This document shows positions 29,114 to 37,274 of a stretch of 64,000 nucleotides of DNA, piece by piece (the first letter of the stretch is position 1; the number at the start of each line of letters is the position of its first letter). Origin of the DNA: SAR202 cluster bacterium (lineage in GTDB: Bacteria > Chloroflexota > Dehalococcoidia > Lucifugimonadales > UBA1123). The position numbers and the translations under genes are program-made. The stretch is from contig JASMDM010000013.1 of the NCBI GenBank assembly GCA_030752795.1, positions 21,647-85,646 of the forward strand, in the 5' to 3' direction. Under the pieces are notes generated by a model that saw nothing but the letters and a program-made list of their open reading frames with translations, had not been told where the DNA came from and did not search any database.

Positions 29114-29781
29114 GGATCGACACTCCCTCCAACGGTCTCTTGTTCAACGGTTGAGTTGAGAGATATTGACGACCGTCATCTCGTGTGGCGTCCGTCGAGG
29201 TCCTGCGCCCGTTGCCGGTTGGGCAAGCGGTGATCGAGATTGTTTGGCCTGCCCAGTCGGGCAGGTCGTGAATTGAGTCACAATATCTCGTAGCCGCCAT
29301 TGTTTCATAGAAGTTGTGAGGAACTCGTGAAAATGGTCGCGAAGTGTGTGAACAAACCATGACATAAGTCGACTGGAATGCTTTCTTTGGTGTGGGTTAT
29401 GGGTCGCATCGCCCACGGCGATCGAACCGAAGGCTCCGGCGAAACCATCAAGAAGGGTAGGTCTGCCGAACTCTCAGGGAACGAGTGGCGGATCTGCTGT
29501 CGATGAGCGGGCGGAGGAGGGAGCTATGGGCGCAAGACGAGCGTTAACGAGATGGAAGCGGCAGACGACCGATCAGGCCGGGTGTGGCGACTCCGGATTG
29601 ACCGTTGGTGGCAGTCTCGATGATCGCGCGTATCGCTTCATGGTGATGTTGTGGCGAAAAACCAAACAGTTGGACGCGACAATTCATTGTCATTTTGAGC
29701 CCGCAGGTGAAGAACCTGGTCGCGCGACACACAAGTATGCCTGCGTGACCCCAGGCACGATTCGGGTGCATCAGCGACGGC
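29114..29781. other. Intergenic region upstream of the molybdoenzyme operon
   Basis: 668 bases with no supported gene. Near the operon start are a palindrome TCAACGGTTGA (29144-29154) and a perfect hairpin CCTGCCC-AGTC-GGGCAGG (29248-29265), either of which could be an operator or leader structure. On the plus strand, 29401-29490 contains motifs reminiscent of a glycine riboswitch core. A 97-codon plus-strand frame from 29526 has a good Shine-Dalgarno but repeat-like, non-protein composition. Confidence 0.5.
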
Positions 29782-31017
29782 TCAGCCATCCTGTTTTGCC
29801 GGGCGGAATTGGTCTTTGAGCGCGTACAGCAAATGGACGACTCGCGACCGGTCGGCGACGATCAGGACGGCAGCGAGACCAAAGTACAGGTATGCGAATA
29901 ACCGCCGAACGTCCTGGTCAGGGAAGAACAAATGCGCGATGAACAGCGCCAACAACAGCGCCCCCATCCACCAGTGAAGGACTCTTGGTGCGATCAAAAG
30001 AACCGCGAAGACAGAGACCGCCGTCGTCAACATGAACTCGATCGACTGTCGATCGTCTAACGGGAAGCTCAGCAACTCTCCCGCCGATGCGCTGAACAGC
30101 ACAACCATGCTGCCTATCAGCAGCGTGAGCTGGTTGACCTCGGCCGAGATCAGCGTGGTGAGACCCGCGGTCGGGTTCGACCGTAGCGAGAACAGAACAG
30201 CAACGATAATCTCGGGCGATTCTGACGCCAACGGCGCCAGCCACTGGATGAGAATGAACTCGTCGATCCCGAACTCGACGCCCGTTTCGACCAGGCCTTC
30301 GACGAAAGGTTCGGCCGCTACCAGTATGATGCCCGCCGCGTAGACGAGGAACGCGCCCGCGACGGTTCTGCGCTGAACCGGCGGCAACGCCCCAACGAGT
30401 CTCGCCACGCCGACGAGTTCGGGTTCCTCTGATTCGCTGATGGAGCTTCGCCAGAGGTAATACACGAACAGCAGGATTAGAGCCACAGCCAGCAGCAGAT
30501 TGACCTCTCCGAAGATGAAGATCAGCGCCGTCAGTGCCGTAGCGATGACGATCATCGCCATTTCGAGGCCCATCGTCCCGCGCATGTCCAAAATGGTCCT
30601 GCGCTTGAGCCAGTAGATCAGGATGACGAGCGACCATCCGAGGCCGATGAGGAGGCGGTTCGAGCCGGTCACGTTTGCGGCGACACGGCCCATCTCGTCG
30701 GTGAACTCGGCGATCTCAGGGTTGTATGAGGCGCCGGCTTGCCAGGCGAGAACCGTTTCGATGGCGTACTCGGGCAAAACGGCGACGAGCGCGAGGACGG
30801 CGATGGCGAAAGAGGCGGAGATGTCCATCTGGGCAACCTCGGCCGCCCAAGACAGCAGAAACGCCCCCGCTACGATTCCGAGTCCGTAGAGCAGCGCCGC
30901 AAATATCGGGTCGATGTGAGCGTCGGAAAGACGCAAAACAATCGCCGGCAAACCGCCGGCGATGAATATGAACACCGAGATCCAGAGCTTCTGGCTCGGC
31001 TGTCGTGCTTCCTCCAC
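29782..31017 (-). CDS. CaCA-family cation antiporter (Ca2+/Na+ exchanger-like)
   Basis: A 411-residue protein with about eleven hydrophobic segments. The two alpha-repeat signatures of the CaCA superfamily are visible: AVLALVAVLPEYAIET near residue 75-90 and WLAPLASESPEIIVA near 250-264, each with the ion-coordinating Glu. The family exchanges Ca2+ or other cations for Na+ or H+. The start GTG at 31015-31017 follows GGAGGT at about 11 bases, so it is moderately sure. The gene is monocistronic. Confidence 0.85.
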   Translation of the reverse strand: MEEARQPSQKLWISVFIFIAGGLPAIVLRLSDAHIDPIFAALLYGLGIVAGAFLLSWAAEVAQMDISASFAIAVLALVAVLPEYAIETVLAWQAGASYNPEIAEFTDEMGRVAANVTGSNRLLIGLGWSLVILIYWLKRRTILDMRGTMGLEMAMIVIATALTALIFIFGEVNLLLAVALILLFVYYLWRSSISESEEPELVGVARLVGALPPVQRRTVAGAFLVYAAGIILVAAEPFVEGLVETGVEFGIDEFILIQWLAPLASESPEIIVAVLFSLRSNPTAGLTTLISAEVNQLTLLIGSMVVLFSASAGELLSFPLDDRQSIEFMLTTAVSVFAVLLIAPRVLHWWMGALLLALFIAHLFFPDQDVRRLFAYLYFGLAAVLIVADRSRVVHLLYALKDQFRPAKQDG

Positions 31018-31129
31018 GTTTCGGGAAAGACCTCCATCCAGATAGTGCTCGACGTTTGGTCGACGGATGGAGTGTAATCGGGCGAATTTCGCCGTGTCAA
31101 CTTATTTCGAGTACTGTGCTCGATGAAAA

Positions 31130-31840
31130 CTAGCTCGTGAGCAAGCTGAACCCGTAGTGGGACGCCGCGGCTAACAGTGTGATGCGGATGATCTTCGCGG
31201 CGGTCACGGGGTAGAAGAACTTGAAAAGCGGGAACCGGACTGTGCCTGCCCAAACGCCGGCTAAATCGAAAGGAACCGGCAGAACCGCGAAAACGAAGAT
31301 GGCTTTTGCGCCGAACCGGTCTGTCCACTTCTGCACCCGTGCGTGGAAACGACCGCCGTCGACGATGCTCCGACCACGCACACCAAGGAAGTAACCGACG
31401 AGCTCGCTCGTCGCCGCTGTCAGGCCTCCTAACAGCCCAACAAGAAACGGGTTCAAGAAGACGGCCATGCCGAGCGTGAACGCCGGCCGAGGAGTGGGGA
31501 GGTTGACCATTGCGCTGTTGCTAAACTCAGCCAGCATTACACCCGGATAGGCAAGGGCGCTGATCTGCGACAGTTCGTCGATGTATCGAAATATGAATGC
31601 AAGAGCAACGACTTGAAGCCCGATCGTGAGTAATGCCGTGACGGCAAACTTCGCGATCCTTAATGAACCGGCGGCTTGGGTGTCCTCGATTTGAACGTCG
31701 ACCACGGAAACCGATTTTGCGGCGGTCGTGAGATGCGTGACGTTCAACGCTCCAACGTCGATGGTGGAATCGAGCGAGGCTTCAGGGACGAGCAACGATT
31801 GTGCGGTCGACGGATTTCGGTCAAGTGTTGCTGCTACCAT
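31130..31840 (-). CDS. VTT-domain (SNARE-associated/DedA-like) membrane protein
   Basis: The 236-residue protein has about five hydrophobic segments. The VTT core includes LNPFLVGLLGGLTAATSELVGYFLG and the later FVFAVLPVPFDLAGVWAGTVR, close to the YqaA subfamily. DedA/VTT proteins act in lipid flipping and envelope homeostasis. The first 60 residues are polar and unusual (DSTIDVGALNVTHLTTAAK). The start is supported only weakly. Confidence 0.78.
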   Translation of the reverse strand: MVAATLDRNPSTAQSLLVPEASLDSTIDVGALNVTHLTTAAKSVSVVDVQIEDTQAAGSLRIAKFAVTALLTIGLQVVALAFIFRYIDELSQISALAYPGVMLAEFSNSAMVNLPTPRPAFTLGMAVFLNPFLVGLLGGLTAATSELVGYFLGVRGRSIVDGGRFHARVQKWTDRFGAKAIFVFAVLPVPFDLAGVWAGTVRFPLFKFFYPVTAAKIIRITLLAAASHYGFSLLTS

Positions 31841-32096
31841 CAGGAAACATCCCTGTGGAACGTCGTCGCTGCGGCCGCCAGGGCGCCTGGCGATGAGCGA
31901 TCTTACCCCACACCTATGATTAAAGTCGATACACCGTTATTAAAACAGGGAGATTGCACCGGCACTTGACCCGAGGCTGCCACAGTACTGACAGTCTCCC
32001 GACTGGAAAGTCAGGTTTGGTTTGCGCCGCGAAGAGCCCCGTTACCGCCGGTATTGCGTTGACACTGAAATGCGCCGCGATTAAACTCGCTGATAG

Positions 32097-32797
32097 GTGA
32101 AACCAGCCCCGTTTGGAGTTGCTTGCCAATACATAGGAGCCCAAAAGTTGGCCTCAACCGAAAGCAGTTCTCCCGGATCGAGTTACTCGGGAGGAATCGA
32201 CAGGCCCATGCTGCTGATGCAGGGCGGGCCGAACACGGGCGAAACGTTAGCCCTGAGCACGTCCCACACCACGTTGGGCCGTCATTCCGACAACGATGTC
32301 GTATTCGACGAGGCGTTGGTGTCTCGACGCCACGCCGTCAACATGGAGACGGGGGCAGGTTTTTCCATTCGTGACTTGGGCAGCACGAACGGCACCTATC
32401 TCAATGACGAGCGCATCGGCGAGGACGACCGGGCCATCGAAAACGGCGACGTGATTCGATTGGGCGGCGGCAGGACCATGAGGCTCTCGACCGTCGGGCC
32501 GGCAACCACCGACGTTGTCGTCGACACCAGAGCGCGCCAGGTCTATGTCAAAGGGGAGCGCCTGGAGCCTCCGTTGACCCGCACGCAGTTCGACTTGCTG
32601 ATGCTTCTCGAGAGTCGAAAGGGCGAGGCCGTAAGTCGCAGATCGCGAATTCGGTGTGGCCGGAACGACCTCAGGGCGACGTCGGCAACCACGCGATCGA
32701 GCAATCGGTGAGGCGCGTTCGCGTCCGCATCGAAGAAGAGCCGTCCAAACCTAACCGGCTCATCACCGTGAGGGGCTACGGCTACCGGCTCAACTGA
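32097..32797 (+). pseudogene. FHA domain fused to an OmpR-type winged helix, one frameshift
   Basis: The first frame encodes an FHA domain with its phosphopeptide-binding set: TLGRHSDNDVVF, SRRHAV and IRDLGSTNGTYLND (residues about 60-110). It then begins a trans_reg_C winged helix (LTRTQFDLLMLLESRKGEAV). At about 32632 one base is missing or extra. The winged helix continues in another frame as SQIANSVWPERPQGDVGNH and ends LITVRGYGYRLN at TGA 32795-32797. The start may be GTG 32097, TTG 32148 (after GGAG) or ATG 32208. It would be a phospho-peptide-responsive DNA-binding regulator, if still functional. Confidence 0.7.
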
Positions 32798-32978
32798 TCG
32801 ACCGCCTCGACCCGAACGCTCTCGGTCACGCCTTCCAGTGCCTGTTGCGGCACATCCCTCGACCAATTGCGTCACTTGACCCATCAGCGTGCCTTGTAGT
32901 TGGCGACGGTTCCCGCTAGCATCGTGATGCGCGATTCCTGAAATACGGGAACCGTCTCCTGACGAAAGGACGCTCCGG

Positions 32979-34346
32979 TTGGGCTTGATAGACCAGGTGA
33001 CCCATCTGCCGACGCGCGCCCGGGGCGTGTTCTACGGCTGGTGGCTCGTCGGCGTCGCCGGATTCGTCATGGTCATGTCGACCACGCCCATGTTCCATGC
33101 GATCGGCCTCTGGTTCGTTGCGTTGGAGAGCGCATTCGGCTGGAACCGGGCAGAGCTCTCGATTGCCTTCGCACTGACACGCGTAGAAGGTGGGTTGCTC
33201 GGACCGGTAGAGGGTTACCTGACAGATCGGCTCGGAACCAGGCGACTCGTGTTCGTCGGATTGACGATCATGGGGACCGGTCTACTCATGTTGGGCCAGG
33301 TCCGGTCGCTCTGGATGTTCTACGTCGCCTATCTGGTGATGGCGCTGGGCCAGGGCATGGGGAGCTGGTTGCCCCTCACCGTGATGCTCAACAACTGGTT
33401 CAATCGCAAACGAGCGACTGCGATGGGCTGGTCGAACTCGGTGAGCCGCCTCGGCTCGCTCGGGCTCATACCGGCAATCGCATGGGGCCTCGACCCCGAA
33501 GCGGACAATCTGGGTTTCAGAATGACGGCCTCGATTCTCGGAGTGTTCGTGATCGCCATGGCGTTCCCGATCTCAAGGCTGATCAAGAACCGGCCTGAAG
33601 AGTACGGCTTGCTCCCCGACGGCGACGAGCCTGAAGAGCTCGGCCAAGAAGGCGAACGTTCGAACGGCCAACACGCGCTAAGCTCGGCGATTGCCCAGAT
33701 CGACTTCACAGTGAAGCAAGCGATCGGAACCTCCGCGTTCTGGCTCATATCCATTGGCCACGGATTGACCTCGATGGTGCTCATCGCGATGATGGCGCAC
33801 CTGGCGCCCTTGCTGACCGACCAAGGCCACTCGTTGCAGACAGCCTCCTACGTGGTCACGACTTACACGGCCGTCTCAATGGTGTTCCAGATCGTGGGAG
33901 GCTACTTAGGAGACCGAGTCCCGAAGCACCTGGCGTTGTTCGTGTTCATAATGATCCAAGCCGTCGCCGTTTTCATCCTCACGTTTGCGAGTGAGACGCT
34001 TGCTACGGCGTACGTGTTTGCAGTGTTGTTCGGCATCGGCTTCGGCGGCCGAAACCCGCTCACGACGTCGATCCGCGGCGACTATTTCGGCCGCCGATCG
34101 TTCGGGAAGATCATGGGCGTCTCGCAGGTCCCGATGAACGTGCTGCTCCTGATCGCTCCCACCTTCGCCGGCATAATGAGAGTCATCCAGGGCGACTACG
34201 TCTTCGCTTTCGCGGTGTTGGGAGTCTGCAACGTGCTCGGCGGCGTCCTCTTCCTGATGGCGCGAAAACCGGCCCCGCCCCCGGACGATCAAACCCGATC
34301 AGCGCCAACCTCTGTCACCCCACGCACGACCGGTTCCGACGAGTGA
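32979..34346 (+). CDS. MFS transporter
   Basis: A 455-residue protein with twelve hydrophobic helices and a polar central loop near residue 205-230. MFS motif A is present between helices 2 and 3 (GYLTDRLGTRR), with a second copy (GYLGDRVPKH) in the C-terminal half. It resembles the oxalate/formate-antiporter-like and monocarboxylate MFS group (YGWWLVGVAGFVMVM start). The start is TTG at 32979 after AAAGGA. The substrate is not identifiable. Confidence 0.85.
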   Translation: MGLIDQVTHLPTRARGVFYGWWLVGVAGFVMVMSTTPMFHAIGLWFVALESAFGWNRAELSIAFALTRVEGGLLGPVEGYLTDRLGTRRLVFVGLTIMGTGLLMLGQVRSLWMFYVAYLVMALGQGMGSWLPLTVMLNNWFNRKRATAMGWSNSVSRLGSLGLIPAIAWGLDPEADNLGFRMTASILGVFVIAMAFPISRLIKNRPEEYGLLPDGDEPEELGQEGERSNGQHALSSAIAQIDFTVKQAIGTSAFWLISIGHGLTSMVLIAMMAHLAPLLTDQGHSLQTASYVVTTYTAVSMVFQIVGGYLGDRVPKHLALFVFIMIQAVAVFILTFASETLATAYVFAVLFGIGFGGRNPLTTSIRGDYFGRRSFGKIMGVSQVPMNVLLLIAPTFAGIMRVIQGDYVFAFAVLGVCNVLGGVLFLMARKPAPPPDDQTRSAPTSVTPRTTGSDE

Positions 34347-34388
34347 ACTGATCGACCTGGTTTGCTACCCGACGGAGGGAATCGGGCG

Positions 34389-37274
34389 CTACTCGACGAT
34401 GCGGAACATGTGCTCTCCGGAGGGCGTCAGTAAGTCCGGCGGAATCGGCTGCATTCCAGCCTGCTCATGTTCCCAGACGATGCGGACATTATTGGGCGGG
34501 CTAGGCGACTGGTACTCGACGCGGATGTCGTTTTCTCCGGGTTTGAGGCGAACGTCTTTTTGGGTGGCCTCCGAGCCGGTTGCGCTGTGTTGTGCCACCA
34601 GCGAATCGTTGATGAACAGCTTCACGTCGCCCGAGCCTTCGATGCGGAAGTTGTACCGACCGGGCAACAAACGCTTCAACGACCCACGCCAAACCGTCAT
34701 CGACGGCTCCGGGACGACAGGGTCGTAGTAGAAAACGTCCATCGAAGGCGTCGTGTGAGCTTGCTCGGCGATCCTCCGCTCTTCGGAGCCGGAGTAAAAA
34801 AGACCGGCCAGCCCGATCGGTCTCACGGACCCGTGGAACAGGTTTCCATACGGAATTGGCGTCATATCCGCTGCTGGCGGTTGCCACAACAACCTGAAAG
34901 CCCCTCGCGGGTCGAGGGCAGTGCCCCGAATAGAAAGCGAATGGAGCCCAACACCCGGTACAATCGTCACTTCTCTCTGACTGTGATCCAGGATGATGCT
35001 GCCGTCGAAGGTGACGACGTCCCCTGCGTCCCCTTCTAAGCGGAGAGTGTATTCGCCCGAGTTGATGACATGAATGCTCCCATCCAGGAATACGTCATAC
35101 GGATATTGCACCGCCGGCCCCATCGCCACCTGCCATGTCGAATCCCGAATGACGTCGACGGCGCCGATGTCTGAGCCGTCCGGGTACAAATACGATGCTT
35201 CAAGACCTTGTCGATTTGCGATCTCTTCGGCGCTTAATTTGACCGAGTAATACAGCAACTCCTGCCCGCCGGACGCTCGGACTTCCGAAAAATCGCCGTC
35301 TGGGTAGTAGGCTTTCAACGTCTCGTAGAACCCGGAGTCACGGGGCTCGAGGTAGATCGCGGCGCCCTTCCACACGTTCGCCGAATCTATCGGAATCTGG
35401 TGCGGGGAGCCGATGACCGACTGGCGAGCGTGGTCCGTGAGCAAGCCAAGTGTCAGTCCGTATAAATACTGTCGCGATATCCAGAGGCTGAAACCGCGCT
35501 GCTGCTGCCTCACCATGTCGCGAGCCATCAGAGTTTCGTCCGTCGAGAACGCCGCGTACACCTCCGGATTGTGGGCTTGATCGTCGAAATAGGTATCCAC
35601 GTTGTCGTACGCGATCAGCGAGAGCAGCGCCAACACGGCAGGAGTCGCTATTCGCCGGACCCAACTCCACGGGGCGTCGCGACCGGCTTGCCACGCAACG
35701 CCGATCGCCAGCGCCGCCAGCGCAGCGACCGCTGGGATGACGGTGATCGACCGCAGAGATTGTGGCGCCTCCCAGGGCACGGTCAAGATCCCGGGCAAGA
35801 CCATGAACAGCATCCAGAACGGGAGGCTCAGCACCACCGCGTCTCGCCATCGCATCAGCGCCATTCCCAGGCCAAGCAGCATGAACATGCCGGTCAGGTA
35901 GTCGAGCATCGGGGCGCCGGGCAGATTGTGGCGCGGGTTAGGGTCGCCGAGCTCGTTAAACATCATCGCGTGTTTGGCCGCGCTTGTTTGGATTTGCGAC
36001 GCGACCTGATCGCGTGGGACGATGCTGAAAACATTGGCGTCGCGTGCGCGTGCGAAAAACACCTCCGAGTCCTCAATCGCGACCTGAACAACCGGAGCCG
36101 CCACCGCAAACGCGACAACAGTCATGAGCAGACCGCGGGCGATGAGCTGCCGCAAGCCCGACCGTCGCAGCAGGAGGTGATGCAGCAGCATGAATCCAAC
36201 GACGAGCGGAAACAGACGGAGCGACGCATACAACCACATCCCGAGACCGAGCGACGCGCCTGCGTACCCGAAATCTGAGAAACGCCCCGACCTCAGCGCC
36301 CGCAACATCAGATACGCGATGAGGGCTCCGGCGAACGGCGCCGTGATGCCATGCATCCCGATCCGACTCCAGTTGATGTCCCACCGCATCACGGCCACCA
36401 GGAACGCGGCGACGAGCCCGACCCGCGGGCCGAACGCCAGCCGCACGAACAAAAACGTGGTGACGATTCCAGCCAACCCGAACAACGCGGCCACGATTCT
36501 GCCAGTTGTGATTGCAGATCCGGCCAGCTTTACCAACGCGGCGATTGGGAGCAGGAACAGGGTCGGGAGATTGGTCGAAGGAGCGTAGACGGCGGCGTTG
36601 CCCGGGTCGCGTGCGATCTCACGCGCTTCGAGCAGGTTGTCCGCCTCATCGAACCAAAGCCCGGCCGGGAGCTGTTCGAGGTTGTACAGCCTGAGCGCCA
36701 AAGCCAGGGCGAGGATTCCCGCCAAGATCACCCAGGGCGTCAAGGCCTGGAGCGGCAGGCGCACCCCGCCATCCGAGCGAAGTTTTTGCGCCAAACCGCC
36801 ATATCGGTTCTCGATGGTGGGGAGCGCCGTGAGCATTAGCAATATCGAAGCGCCGAACGCGTACCAGGGAATCGTTAGGCTCTCGGGATTGTCGAGCCCG
36901 AACCCGCGGATCGAAACGAGCACGAGTCCGGCGCTGACGAAAAACGCCCAGACACCGAGCTCAGATTCGACGGTCAGGTCCGATCGCCATTTCCGGACGC
37001 GGGAAATGAACGAGGGCGGCGAATCGACAGGGGTTGCGTCAGGCTCCCTCTGTGGTGAGTCGACGGACACGTCGGGAGGTCGGGTAGGGCGCGCCACGTC
37101 CCGCGAGAGAGGCTTGCGGATCGTGGCGAGAGTCATCGACGCCACGGCCACGACCAGAGGCGGGACGGCCCACTTCAGGTTGCCGTCCCGGATGAGGTAT
37201 TGTGCGAGGCCGCCCAGTGCCAGCGCCGAGGCCACCAGGACGAATCGGACCGCTCCCGGTTCGGCCCGGTTCAT
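34389..37274 (-). CDS. Membrane glycosyltransferase (GT39/ArnT-like) with C-terminal PA14-type domains
   Basis: A 961-residue protein. Residues about 1-560 contain roughly a dozen membrane helices. The acidic motif of dolichyl-/polyprenyl-phosphate sugar transferases lies in the first large loop (GLWFDEADNLLEAREIARD). Residues about 690-960 are extracytoplasmic beta domains with PA14-like features (GLAGLFYSGSEERR, RYNFRIEGSGDVKLFINDSL, KPGENDIRVEYQSP). It probably transfers a sugar from a lipid carrier to protein or glycan outside the membrane, the PA14 part binding carbohydrate. The start overlaps the CoA-transferase stop (ATGA). Confidence 0.8.
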   Translation of the reverse strand: MNRAEPGAVRFVLVASALALGGLAQYLIRDGNLKWAVPPLVVAVASMTLATIRKPLSRDVARPTRPPDVSVDSPQREPDATPVDSPPSFISRVRKWRSDLTVESELGVWAFFVSAGLVLVSIRGFGLDNPESLTIPWYAFGASILLMLTALPTIENRYGGLAQKLRSDGGVRLPLQALTPWVILAGILALALALRLYNLEQLPAGLWFDEADNLLEAREIARDPGNAAVYAPSTNLPTLFLLPIAALVKLAGSAITTGRIVAALFGLAGIVTTFLFVRLAFGPRVGLVAAFLVAVMRWDINWSRIGMHGITAPFAGALIAYLMLRALRSGRFSDFGYAGASLGLGMWLYASLRLFPLVVGFMLLHHLLLRRSGLRQLIARGLLMTVVAFAVAAPVVQVAIEDSEVFFARARDANVFSIVPRDQVASQIQTSAAKHAMMFNELGDPNPRHNLPGAPMLDYLTGMFMLLGLGMALMRWRDAVVLSLPFWMLFMVLPGILTVPWEAPQSLRSITVIPAVAALAALAIGVAWQAGRDAPWSWVRRIATPAVLALLSLIAYDNVDTYFDDQAHNPEVYAAFSTDETLMARDMVRQQQRGFSLWISRQYLYGLTLGLLTDHARQSVIGSPHQIPIDSANVWKGAAIYLEPRDSGFYETLKAYYPDGDFSEVRASGGQELLYYSVKLSAEEIANRQGLEASYLYPDGSDIGAVDVIRDSTWQVAMGPAVQYPYDVFLDGSIHVINSGEYTLRLEGDAGDVVTFDGSIILDHSQREVTIVPGVGLHSLSIRGTALDPRGAFRLLWQPPAADMTPIPYGNLFHGSVRPIGLAGLFYSGSEERRIAEQAHTTPSMDVFYYDPVVPEPSMTVWRGSLKRLLPGRYNFRIEGSGDVKLFINDSLVAQHSATGSEATQKDVRLKPGENDIRVEYQSPSPPNNVRIVWEHEQAGMQPIPPDLLTPSGEHMFRIVE

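Noticed and set aside
29526..29819. Plus-strand ORF of 97 codons with a strong ribosome-binding site
   Set aside because: Composition is repeat-like (GAGCCCGCAGGTGAAGAACC in the DNA) and no conserved segment is visible; probably chance.
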